From Labrenzia sp. PHM005 (GTDB lineage Bacteria; Pseudomonadota; Alphaproteobacteria; Rhizobiales; Stappiaceae), in the NCBI RefSeq assembly GCF_006517275.1, contig NZ_CP041191.1:756501-820500 (forward strand): DNA of 64,000 nt, given 5' to 3'. How positions within the stretch are numbered: the stretch's first letter is position 1; each line of letters opens with the position of its first letter. Positions 16,775-24,134 of the stretch are shown one piece after another. The position numbers and the translations under genes were made by a program. Below the pieces are notes generated by a model. That model saw only the letters and a program-made list of their open reading frames with translations, had not been told where the DNA came from and did not search any database.

Positions 16775-17103
16775 GACCATTCACTTTCAGGTTTTTGTAG
16801 TTTCACGAAACGGAAACCATCTCCCTTCCGGCAGTGCAATTGGGCGGTGCCCGATTTCCGTTATTTAGTTTGTGGTGGTTTGAGGCTTGTGCATTGGATG
16901 CACCGCCCACTGCAATGCCGTATCTGAATTCAAGCTCATTTTTCATTTACGCGGCTCTATCGGGGCCTTGTCAAAACCCTTGCCTGATATTTTGTTCGTA
17001 CTATAATAATAAATATGCTTACTATTATTCTCATGTTGGATTGAGCTGCCAGGCCATCCACATGGTGCCGGAATTCAAATAACCAATCAGGGTGTCAACG
17101 TGC
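16775..17103. other. Intergenic control region, 329 bases, no supported gene
   Basis: The first half holds an inverted repeat (GGGCGGTGC at 16842-16850, GCACCGCCC at 16900-16908, 49-base loop) of unknown role. The second half holds the promoter and operator described separately. A short open frame across it (Cys- and Tyr-rich, no ribosome site, extending over the operator) is not convincing. Confidence 0.5.
16980..17029 (+). promoter_or_regulatory. Promoter with overlapping inverted-repeat operator
   Basis: TTGCCT (16980-16985) and TATAAT (17002-17007) are spaced by 16 bases and form a good sigma-70-type promoter for the MaoC/acyl-CoA dehydrogenase genes. AATAATA (17005-17011) and TATTATT (17023-17029) are perfect 7-base arms around an 11-base spacer that contains ATATGC. 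The repeat overlaps the -10 box, the expected position for a repressor. Confidence 0.62.
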
Positions 17104-17568
17104 ATGACAGATACACCGCGGCTCGTCGGACAAGGGTTCACCTGGCAAGACTTTGCCGTCGGCGACCGCCTTCAGACTTTGGCCCGGACCATTACCGAAA
17201 CCGACATTATTGCTTTTGTTGGTGTGACGGGCATGACCGAGGTCCTGTTTACCGATCAGACGTTTGGTCAAGGCGTTGCAGCACGCGGCCGTGTCGCCCC
17301 GGCGGCCCTGACCTACACGTTGATTGAGGGCATTCAGTGCCAAACCCTGATCCAGGCAACCGGATTGGCCCTTCTGGAAGTTGACAAGAAGGTTCTCGGA
17401 CCGGTGTCCGCCGGCGACACCGTCCATGCAATTGTTGAGGTGCTCGACGTTCGCCCGACCAGCAAGGGCAACCGCGCTGTCGTCACAACGCGCAATGACA
17501 TCATCAATCAAAACGGAGAAATCGTGATCACTTATACCGCCAAACGGCTTGTAGCCGGGCGGGAGTGA
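17104..17568 (+). CDS. MaoC-like dehydratase (single hotdog)
   Basis: A 154-residue hotdog protein. Features are FTWQDFAVGDRLQTLARTITETDIIAFVGVTGMTEVLFTD and RVAPAALTYTLIEG, aligned with the MaoC layout in which the catalytic motif is D/N-x-x-x-x-H. The expected catalytic His of hydratase-2 proteins (NPLH) is absent (MTEVLF instead). It may therefore be a non-catalytic partner, as in heteromeric sterol-side-chain hydratases, or use another residue. I choose the ATG at 17104 over the in-frame GTG at 17092 because AGGGTG lies upstream at suitable spacing. It is first in the unit with the two acyl-CoA dehydrogenases. Confidence 0.78.
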   Translation: MTDTPRLVGQGFTWQDFAVGDRLQTLARTITETDIIAFVGVTGMTEVLFTDQTFGQGVAARGRVAPAALTYTLIEGIQCQTLIQATGLALLEVDKKVLGPVSAGDTVHAIVEVLDVRPTSKGNRAVVTTRNDIINQNGEIVITYTAKRLVAGRE

Positions 17569-17616
17569 TGTTCGGCGCTTGAGGAGCGCCGATGCGCGGA
17601 TAAAAGGGAGTGAGGC

Positions 17617-18810
17617 ATGGACATCAACTATACGCCGGAAGACGAGATCTTCCGCGCTGACGTGCAGGAGTTTCTGGCAGCCGAGCTGCCCAAAGACCTC
17701 AGCGATAAGGTCAAGGCTGGCCAAAAACTGGACGGCGAGGATTTCATGCGCTGGCAGCGCATTCTTGGCAAAAAGGGCTGGCTGGCACCACGTTGGCCCC
17801 AAGAACATGGCGGCTGCGGCTGGACGGCCATGCAAGTCAATATCTACGACGAAGAGGCCTATGTCGCGGGGGCACCGCGGGTGCTTCCATTCGGCGTCAA
17901 TATGGTTGGCCCGGTGATTATCGAATTCGGAAACGAAGCCCAAAAAGTCCAGCACTTGCCCGGTATCGTCAGAGGCGAAGTTGCTTGGTGTCAGGGATTT
18001 TCCGAACCAGGTTCCGGTTCAGACTTGGCATCGCTAAAAACGTCTGCGGTTCGGGACGGAGATCACTATGTGGTCAACGGCCAGAAGATCTGGACGTCCT
18101 ACGCCCATTTTTCAGACTGGATGTTCTGTCTGGTTCGAACAGATCCGAAGGCGCCCAAAAAACAGCAGGGCATTTCCTTCTTACTTGTCGACATGAAAAC
18201 GCCCGGAATTACCGTTCGACCGATCATCACCTTCGATGGCATGCACTCGGTCAATGAAGTGTTCTTGGAAAATGTCCGGGTCCCGGCGGAAAACCTTGTT
18301 GGCGAAGAAAACAAGGGCTGGGATTACGCCAAATTCCTGCTTGGCAACGAGCGCACCGGCATCGCCGGTGTCGGCGGCTGCAAAGCGGAATTCCAGAAAC
18401 TTCTGGAAATAGCGCGGACAGAAAAGAAAAACGGCAAACCGTTGATCGAAGATCCACTGTTTGCTGCCAAAATTGCACGGCTTGAAATCGACCTGCGCGC
18501 GCTTGAACTCACCAACATGCGCATGCTCAGCGGCAGTGGGAGCGGGTTGAACGGCGCCTTCCCCTCAGTTCTGAAAGTCAAGGGAACCGAAGTTCAGCAG
18601 CGCATCGCAGAACTTCAGATGGACGCTGTCGGCACACATGCCCTGCCCTGGCAGCAAGCCGCGATGGACCCGGCCTGGAACGGTGACACGGTCGGACCTG
18701 ACTATGCCATTCCGCGGATGCCCGCTTACATCGACCGACGCAAGGCGACGATTTATGGCGGCACCACCGAAATTCAAAAAACCATCATTTCCAAGGCGCT
18801 ATTGGGTTAA
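17617..18810 (+). CDS. Acyl-CoA dehydrogenase (subunit 1)
   Basis: A 397-residue FAD-dependent acyl-CoA dehydrogenase. Markers are WPQEHGGCGW near residue 63, GFSEPGSGSDLASLKTSA near 129, KIWTSYAHFSDW near 155, and the C-terminal IYGGTTEIQKTIISKALLG. The classical catalytic Glu of short/medium-chain enzymes would fall in this last loop (YEG) but the sequence reads YGG. The base must come from another position or from a partner chain. Two small adjacent dehydrogenase genes are known to form heterotetramers in sterol side-chain degradation (ChsE-type), and that is the inferred arrangement here. A GGGAGTGAGG site precedes the ATG. Confidence 0.9.
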   Translation: MDINYTPEDEIFRADVQEFLAAELPKDLSDKVKAGQKLDGEDFMRWQRILGKKGWLAPRWPQEHGGCGWTAMQVNIYDEEAYVAGAPRVLPFGVNMVGPVIIEFGNEAQKVQHLPGIVRGEVAWCQGFSEPGSGSDLASLKTSAVRDGDHYVVNGQKIWTSYAHFSDWMFCLVRTDPKAPKKQQGISFLLVDMKTPGITVRPIITFDGMHSVNEVFLENVRVPAENLVGEENKGWDYAKFLLGNERTGIAGVGGCKAEFQKLLEIARTEKKNGKPLIEDPLFAAKIARLEIDLRALELTNMRMLSGSGSGLNGAFPSVLKVKGTEVQQRIAELQMDAVGTHALPWQQAAMDPAWNGDTVGPDYAIPRMPAYIDRRKATIYGGTTEIQKTIISKALLG

Positions 18811-18823
18811 CGGAGCAGACGAT

Positions 18824-19960
18824 ATGAATTTCAATTATAGCGAAGAACAGTCTCTGATTTCGGACAGCTTGAGCAAGCTTTTGAGCGACAATTGTGGCCA
18901 AGAGGCCAGAAAGAGCCTGCTTTCCGACGACAAGGACCATGACCCTGCAATCTGGGCCGCGCTCAGCGATATGGGCCTGCTCGGATTGCCGATCCCCGAG
19001 GCCTATGACGGCATTGGCGGCAGCGCCGTCGACACCATGGTCGCCGCGGTTGAATTTGGACGGCATTTGGCTTTCGAACCTTTTTTGGCAAGTGTTGTCC
19101 TGGGCGGCAGTGCGATCCAATTGGCCGGAACGGCAGAACAAAAACAGGCCTTGCTGCCGGGCATCGCGGATGGATCAAAAAAGCTGGCCGTGGCGCTTTT
19201 GGAACCAGAGGGCCGGTTCGACGTTGGCCACGTTGCGACCCGGGCGATCAAGGAGGGCACTAGCTATCGGCTCTCCGGGCAAAAATCCGCCGTCATCGGA
19301 GCACCGTCAGCCGATCTTTTGATCGTATCTGCCCGAACAAAGGGGGGAACTCCAACAGAGTCAGATGGGCTCAGCCTGTTCCTTGTCCGGCCAGATACCG
19401 ATGGTGTCACTTTGAAAACCTACCGTCTCGCCGACGGTCGTGCAGGCGCGGATATCGTCTTGGAAAATGTCGAGGTCACGTCTTCAGATCTTCTTGGATC
19501 TGAAAACCAAGCTTTGGATACCATCGAACATATAGCTGACTTGGGAACATCCGCGTTTTGCGCCGAAGCTCTCGGTGCGCTGGAAAAGATAATTGGCCTG
19601 ACAACTGAGTATTTGAAAGTCCGGACACAATTCGGCCGGCCGATCGGCGAATTTCAAGCCCTGCAGCATCAACTGGCGGAAATGATGATCGACTTTGAAC
19701 ACGCCCGCTCACTGATTTACGAGGCCGCGATGACGGCAGACAGTACGGATGCGCACGTCCGGAAGAAAGCGATCTCGGCAGCCAAAGTGTTTTTGGGTGA
19801 ACGGGGCCGCGCCATCTGCCAGAACGCCATCCAAATGCACGGCGGCATCGGCATGACCGAAGACTATGAACTCGGCGACTACGTTAAGAGGACATTGGTC
19901 ACTGAATTGGCCTTTGGTGATGTTGATCATCATCTGGCGCGTTATGCCGGGCAATTGTAG
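18824..19960 (+). CDS. Acyl-CoA dehydrogenase (subunit 2)
   Basis: A 378-residue acyl-CoA dehydrogenase that starts 13 bases after subunit 1 with a CGGAG site. I use the ATG at 18824 (MNFNYSEEQ, the usual beginning) rather than in-frame codons inside the previous gene. Recognisable blocks are DMGLLGLPIPEAYDGIGGSAVDT near residue 48, the RTQFGRPIGEFQALQHQLAEM helix near 268, and IQMHGGIGMTEDYELG near 338. The loop lacks the canonical Glu and reads HGGIGMT. The mid-region is divergent from subunit 1, consistent with a heteromeric partner in which only one subunit keeps a full FAD or base site. It ends the catabolic region. Confidence 0.88.
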   Translation: MNFNYSEEQSLISDSLSKLLSDNCGQEARKSLLSDDKDHDPAIWAALSDMGLLGLPIPEAYDGIGGSAVDTMVAAVEFGRHLAFEPFLASVVLGGSAIQLAGTAEQKQALLPGIADGSKKLAVALLEPEGRFDVGHVATRAIKEGTSYRLSGQKSAVIGAPSADLLIVSARTKGGTPTESDGLSLFLVRPDTDGVTLKTYRLADGRAGADIVLENVEVTSSDLLGSENQALDTIEHIADLGTSAFCAEALGALEKIIGLTTEYLKVRTQFGRPIGEFQALQHQLAEMMIDFEHARSLIYEAAMTADSTDAHVRKKAISAAKVFLGERGRAICQNAIQMHGGIGMTEDYELGDYVKRTLVTELAFGDVDHHLARYAGQL

Positions 19961-20291
19961 AAAACGTCATGCGTACTTGACCTTGTATAATGGTATTGCT
20001 CTCTAGCGCCTCCGCGCTGCGTCCTTGTCGTGGACTGCTCTCATCGCCTATGGGCCAATTCAGTTTCGATTTTATATCGGTTAAGCAACAAACATGGCCC
20101 TGAAAAGGGCCTTGTTTACTGGTTGCCAGAGCTTGATCACAGCAAACATGTCCTGGCGCATAGACAAATAATTACCCTGCGGCACTTGCCTCATTCTTGA
20201 ATGTTTAATTGACCCGTTCACCCGCATTAGTGCATCCTAGACTCTACAATTATGACGACAATTGACCCACCGAATAGCGCAGAACGGGTAG
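19961..20291. other. Intergenic region, 331 bases, between catabolic and DUF3089 genes
   Basis: No gene is supported. It contains one hairpin (20096-20111, listed separately). Base composition becomes visibly more AT-rich from here on, marking the end of the catabolic locus. Confidence 0.5.
20096..20111 (+). terminator. Possible intrinsic terminator after the dehydrogenase operon
   Basis: GGCCC (20096-20100) and GGGCC (20107-20111) form a 5-bp stem with loop TGAAAA, followed by TTGTTT. The stem is short and the T-tract imperfect. It sits 136 bases after the last dehydrogenase stop. Confidence 0.4.
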
Positions 20292-21350
20292 ATGTTACAA
20301 TTGTTCAAGTCCCCGGCTAAAAACAAATTACTATCGCTTTTAATTGCTTTGTTCGCCCTGCAGTTCTCGAGCAGCCTTGTTGCGGCAAGCGAACAAGTTT
20401 CAAGTTTGCCACCCGTTACCGAGGTAAATGTTCCGCCGGCACCTGATTATTCGAAAGAAACAAGCTGGCTCGCCAAACCAGATAATCCAGATCAATTTGC
20501 TGTCGACATAATATGGCTCTATCCGACCGTACTGGCCGGTGGCAGCACGTGGTTGATGCACATTACAAACAAAGACCTGGTTGAAGAAGCGGAACTGACT
20601 GTGAAGGTCGATGCCCGGGTCTTTTCCGTTCAAGCCAACCTTTACTCCCCCCTTTACCGGCAGATGAATTTTGCCGGATTTTCTCTGCCTAAAAAGGAAC
20701 GGGACGCCCTAATTCGCTATGGAATTGACGATGTCCGCCGAGCGCTGGAGCATTACTTCAAGCACGACAACAACGGGCGGCCCTTCATTCTGGCCGGTCA
20801 CAGTCAGGGGTCTTATCTACTAACCGAGTTATTGCTGAAATACTGGGGCGAAACAGGCTATGAAGATCAGTTAATCGCCGGTTATGTGATCGGCTGGTCC
20901 ATTACTGAAGAGAACCTCAAAGAAAACTCAAACATCAAAATCTGTTCCGAAGCCAATCAGATTGGCTGTTTTATCACCTACAACACAGTCGCGCCTGGCA
21001 AACAGAAATACTCACCTGTGATTTTTCCAGGAGCCGTGGTCGTCAATCCCCTCTCCTGGACCCGTGAAGACACGTTAGTACCTGCCTCGCGCAACATTGG
21101 TTCCGCTATCCCGAACCAAAACAAGGATGGCAAATTCGTCGGCACCTTTACGCTTTTTCCCGGGTTTGCTTCAGCGCAGATTGCTGATGGCGGCGTAGCA
21201 GTCATCGCCAAAAATCCAGATTTACTTGTCACCAAACCAAAGGTTTTCCATACCGGTGTCTATCACGTATTCGATTATCTTTTGTTCTCCGAAAACATCT
21301 CCAAAAACGCGGCGCAGCGTATTCAAACCTTTCTTACGGACAAAAAATGA
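20292..21350 (+). CDS. DUF3089 lipase-like alpha/beta-hydrolase, secreted
   Basis: A 352-residue protein with a signal peptide (LLSLLIALFALQFSSSLVAAS, likely cut after VAA near residue 33). The DUF3089 layout is visible. VDIIWLYPT is near residue 72, a Tyr-rich patch lies near 118 (ANLYSPLYRQM), and the nucleophile elbow FILAGHSQGSYLL (GxSxG) is near residue 170. HTGVYHVFDYLLF near the C-terminus is the likely His region. Family members are predicted serine hydrolases with unknown substrates. It probably acts in the periplasm or outside the cell. No ribosome site is obvious. Whether it belongs with the ParA/DUF697 genes is unclear: it is on the same strand, 118 bases away. Confidence 0.85.
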   Translation: MLQLFKSPAKNKLLSLLIALFALQFSSSLVAASEQVSSLPPVTEVNVPPAPDYSKETSWLAKPDNPDQFAVDIIWLYPTVLAGGSTWLMHITNKDLVEEAELTVKVDARVFSVQANLYSPLYRQMNFAGFSLPKKERDALIRYGIDDVRRALEHYFKHDNNGRPFILAGHSQGSYLLTELLLKYWGETGYEDQLIAGYVIGWSITEENLKENSNIKICSEANQIGCFITYNTVAPGKQKYSPVIFPGAVVVNPLSWTREDTLVPASRNIGSAIPNQNKDGKFVGTFTLFPGFASAQIADGGVAVIAKNPDLLVTKPKVFHTGVYHVFDYLLFSENISKNAAQRIQTFLTDKK

Positions 21351-21468
21351 CAGTGCACTCGCTCTTCATGTTTGCTCAGAAGGGAAATAAAGCATTGTAC
21401 TATGGTGTTCCCCACAGTTTTTGTTAGGATTTTCATAGGATCACGAGAATCAGCAGAGCCAAGAACAT

Positions 21469-22125
21469 ATGAACGGGTCAGTGTTAACCATTGCCTCTTT
21501 GAAGGGGGGGAGCGGCAAAACCACATTGGCGTCCTGCCTTGCCGTTCATTGGCAACTGAAGGGTTTAAACCCGCTTCTGGTCGATGCAGACCCGCAACGC
21601 TCGATCGTACGGCTTGCAGAACGGGATCAGGCTTTGGCCAACGTGAAGGTTCTCGAACAAGCCGAGACGAACGTCTGGAGCAAAGTAGAACAGCACTCCG
21701 TTTCTCACGGTATCACCATAATCGATACACCCGGCTTTGACAGTGAAATCACAATCTCCGCGCTTGCAGTGGCAGATATAGTCCTCATTCCAGTGAAAGC
21801 CTCTCCCCTGGACGTTGACCGAATGATGGACACCGTGGGAACGCTGATGAACGGTGTAAAGGGCTGGGCCCCCACATTCCGGTGCCTCCTTACCCAGACG
21901 GTCAAGGGCAGTGTGATATCCCGGCATGTCCGTGCTGAATTGGAAGACGGCGGTTTTCCGCTCCTAAGCAGCGAGATGCCCAATCGGGTGGCGTATGCCG
22001 AAGCAGGCCTCTACGGCGCCACCCCAAGCATGATCGAGCCGGCCGGGCCGGCAGCCCGGGACATTGCCGCAATTGCAGAGGAGGCATTGGCCTTAGTCTC
22101 AGCAAAACGGGCGCTGAGCGCATGA
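21469..22125 (+). CDS. ParA/MinD-family ATPase
   Basis: A 218-residue deviant-Walker ATPase. The P-loop is KGGSGKTTLAS near residue 12, with the signature Lys at its first position, then VDADPQRS (switch, near 39), and IIDTPGFDSE (Walker B, near 85). There is no N-terminal helix-turn-helix, so it is of the short, plasmid/cargo-positioning type rather than the long ParA repressor type. Such ATPases move on nucleoid or membrane and place cargo such as plasmids, chemoreceptor arrays or microcompartments. Its stop overlaps the next gene by four bases (ATGA), so the DUF697-like protein may be its cargo adaptor (inference). No ParB-like gene or centromere repeats are seen. Confidence 0.87.
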   Translation: MNGSVLTIASLKGGSGKTTLASCLAVHWQLKGLNPLLVDADPQRSIVRLAERDQALANVKVLEQAETNVWSKVEQHSVSHGITIIDTPGFDSEITISALAVADIVLIPVKASPLDVDRMMDTVGTLMNGVKGWAPTFRCLLTQTVKGSVISRHVRAELEDGGFPLLSSEMPNRVAYAEAGLYGATPSMIEPAGPAARDIAAIAEEALALVSAKRALSA

Positions 22126-22781
22126 GCAAGAAGCTGCCAAAAACGTCAAATCGTACCCTGAACGATCTGCGAAGCGCGGCAAAATCGGCTCTCAACAGCG
22201 AAGACCGGACACTTCGGCAAACGCCCCCTAAAAAAACCGCAGAAGCCCGCGACAAACAATCTGCATTCGAGCAAGGGGAGAACATTGATAAGTCCGCACT
22301 TCAGGGCTCTGAATCAAGCGCTTTAACAGATGAAAATGCGATGGCGGACGATGTCGTTTCGGCCCCTCCCGTAATAGGCCGCCAACCTAAGCATGACAGG
22401 AACAATTTCCGGAAATCAGCAGCAATGCAGATTGTGGAACGACATGCGAATGTTGCCGCACTGGCGGGCTTAGTCCCCATGCCGTGGGTGGACCTCGCCG
22501 CAATTACTATTGTCGCCGACCGGATGCTCCGGAAATTGGCCCGACTGTATGGCGTCCGGCTTGACCGAGAAAGAAGTAAACAGCTTGCCTCCGCAATGCT
22601 TACTGGAATGGCAGCCCCTGGAATTGCCAGTTTCACGACAACCGGACTACTGCGCATGACGCCTGGACCGCATCTGCTCGGCATAGCGCTAACCTCTGTC
22701 TCGGCTGCAGTCCTCCTTCGGATAGTTGGCGAAGTCTATATCTCGCATCTATCTTCCCCTGGACTGTCCTCTGACCAATAG
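22122..22781 (+). CDS. DUF697-like membrane-associated protein with disordered N-terminus
   Basis: A 219-residue protein. Residues 1 to ~105 are polar, charged and low in hydrophobicity (Lys/Ser/Glu/Asp-rich), probably disordered. Residues ~106-205 contain two or three hydrophobic stretches (VAALAGLVPMPWVDLAAITIVADRML, and the segments around GMAAPGIAS and LLGIALTSVSAAVLLRIVGEVYI). The P-x-P/A-x-x-D-x-x-x-I pattern followed by RKLARLYG matches DUF697 domains, as does the neighbour at 23015-23605. Function is not established for this family. A ParA partner with a basic disordered N-terminus is typical of ParA-stimulating adaptors, which suggests this tail contacts the ATPase (inference). Confidence 0.72.
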   Translation: MSKKLPKTSNRTLNDLRSAAKSALNSEDRTLRQTPPKKTAEARDKQSAFEQGENIDKSALQGSESSALTDENAMADDVVSAPPVIGRQPKHDRNNFRKSAAMQIVERHANVAALAGLVPMPWVDLAAITIVADRMLRKLARLYGVRLDRERSKQLASAMLTGMAAPGIASFTTTGLLRMTPGPHLLGIALTSVSAAVLLRIVGEVYISHLSSPGLSSDQ

Positions 22782-23014
22782 AACAGTGAACAACGGGCAT
22801 CTGAGTCATGCCCATAAGCAATAGCATCGAAAAACTTCGCTCTTCCCAGCATCTGAAGCAATTCCTTTCGATCTTACGCAGCGGCCCTTTCCATTTACCA
22901 TTTTAAATAGTACCGTCAGTGTTGAGCGATATGCCGTTCAGAAATAAGGGCCACCTTCTTTGCAGCAGACCTAAGGGGGAACTCCTTGGCCAACGCTGAA
23001 AACAGGAGATTTCT

Positions 23015-23605
23015 ATGGCAAGCAAAAGCACCGCAGCGGAAGACACCGCTGAAACTCAGCCGGAAGTTGCAGATACTGAAGACATCAATATCGATTCAGA
23101 AGATGATCTAACCCGTGACCTTGTCGCAGATAATCTGATCAAGGATTACGTCATCGCGTCTGTGGCGGCGAGTATTGTTCCCGTTGCTTTCTTCGATATT
23201 GCCGCTGTCATTGCGATCCAACTCCGCATGATCCAGAAACTGTCTCAGCTTTATGGAAAGCCGTTTTCCGAAAAGCTTGGGCGCAAGATAATATATGCTT
23301 TAGCCGGTGGCGTTCTTGGTTATGGGGCCGGTTATGTCGTTGCAGCAAGTGCAACCAAGATGATCCCCGGCATAGGCTGGATGGTTGGTATGGTTTCGCT
23401 CCCTGTTGTCGCAGGCGGAGCAACATATGCGGTCGGCAGGTCCATCGTACAACACTATGAAAACGGTGGCACATTGATGGACTTCAACGCCGGAAAAATG
23501 CGCGACTTCTACAAAGAACAGTTTGAAAAGGGCAAAGAACTCGCCCGCAAAGCAAAAGAAAAAGTCAAATCAGAATCTGACTCTGCCGAAGGCACTGCTG
23601 CCTGA
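23015..23605 (+). CDS. DUF697-family membrane protein
   Basis: A 196-residue protein: an acidic N-terminal tail (residues 1-40), then IASVAASIVPVAFFDIAAVIAIQLRMIQKLSQLYG (one DUF697 helix pair), ALAGGVLGYGAGYVVAASATKMIPGIGWMVG, and a second hydrophobic hairpin to residue ~150. A charged Lys/Glu-rich C-terminal helix (EQFEKGKELARKAKEKVK) follows. It shares the P-x-x-x-x-D-x-A-x-I...QKLSQLYG core with the preceding protein, so the two are paralogues with opposite tails (basic/polar N-tail versus acidic N-tail). An AGGAG site precedes the ATG. A strong terminator follows immediately, so it ends the ParA transcription unit or stands alone. Confidence 0.8.
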   Translation: MASKSTAAEDTAETQPEVADTEDINIDSEDDLTRDLVADNLIKDYVIASVAASIVPVAFFDIAAVIAIQLRMIQKLSQLYGKPFSEKLGRKIIYALAGGVLGYGAGYVVAASATKMIPGIGWMVGMVSLPVVAGGATYAVGRSIVQHYENGGTLMDFNAGKMRDFYKEQFEKGKELARKAKEKVKSESDSAEGTAA

Positions 23606-24134
23606 TTTGGGAACGGGCCGGCAAATGTGAATTAACCCAATGAAGAATTTGGGGTGTATTCGCATTTTCCGGCCACTTTTTTGGCTACCTGATTGAAGGA
23701 CGCCATCATTTGCCAAGTATCGACCCGCAAGTGGGGATGGCACTCGCATTACAACATCTGTTCGAAACCCCAACCAAGATTACCTTCCCGTTCCCGAACA
23801 CAGCGGCACAAAACTGACCACGGTAAAACCGTCTGCCTTGCACTAAACCAGCCCTGACACCGGCCGTCCTTGCGGCTGATACCGTTGGGCTATCGTTCGA
23901 AAAACCGGCAAAGGCCGCTTGATGGGCGGATGCGGCAGACCGAAAGAGATCAGCGGATTATTTAGAAACCAGACAGTAAAAGGCCGGCACTTCGGAAAAC
24001 CCAGCTGGTAGCCAGGCTGCTTCCAACACAAGCGGTCATAAAACCGGAGAAAGCAAAAAGCTTATGTTTGCCTGGTGTTATCCTAACGTCGACGTATAAT
24101 CACATATGTATTAACGGACAATCATCGGACGTTT
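23606..24134. other. Non-coding gap of 529 bases with terminator and possible gene remnant
   Basis: The first part is the long hairpin described separately. From about 23652 to the TGA at 23817 one frame reads like protein (for example GYLIEGRHHLPSIDPQVG and ALALQHLFETPTKITF) but has no start and is cut by stops upstream. It may be the remnant of a decayed gene. The rest shows nothing recognisable except an AT-rich promoter-like stretch (TATAAT at 24095-24100) 35 bases before the SPFH gene. Confidence 0.4.
23616..23682 (+). terminator. Long-stem intrinsic terminator after the DUF697 gene
   Basis: Bases 23616-23640 and 23649-23674 are an imperfect inverted repeat with ~25-base arms (GGCCGGCAAATGTGAAT... 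pairing with ...ATTCGCATTTTCCGGCC). The loop is eight bases, and the run CTTTTTT follows. It begins ten bases after the stop codon. The stem is unusually long for a plain terminator. Confidence 0.75.

Noticed and set aside
16834..17082. 82-codon frame between the MarR and MaoC-like genes
   Set aside because: It runs across the promoter and operator, lacks a ribosome site and has Cys/Tyr/Ser-rich composition.
21469..22125. Plasmid partition locus and origin
   Set aside because: ParA is present, but there is no ParB, no replication initiator and no iteron or parS-like repeat. The flanks look chromosomal.
22795..22813. Hairpin GGGCAT/ATGCCC after the first DUF697 gene
   Set aside because: It is a 6-bp stem without a T-tract and could be chance.
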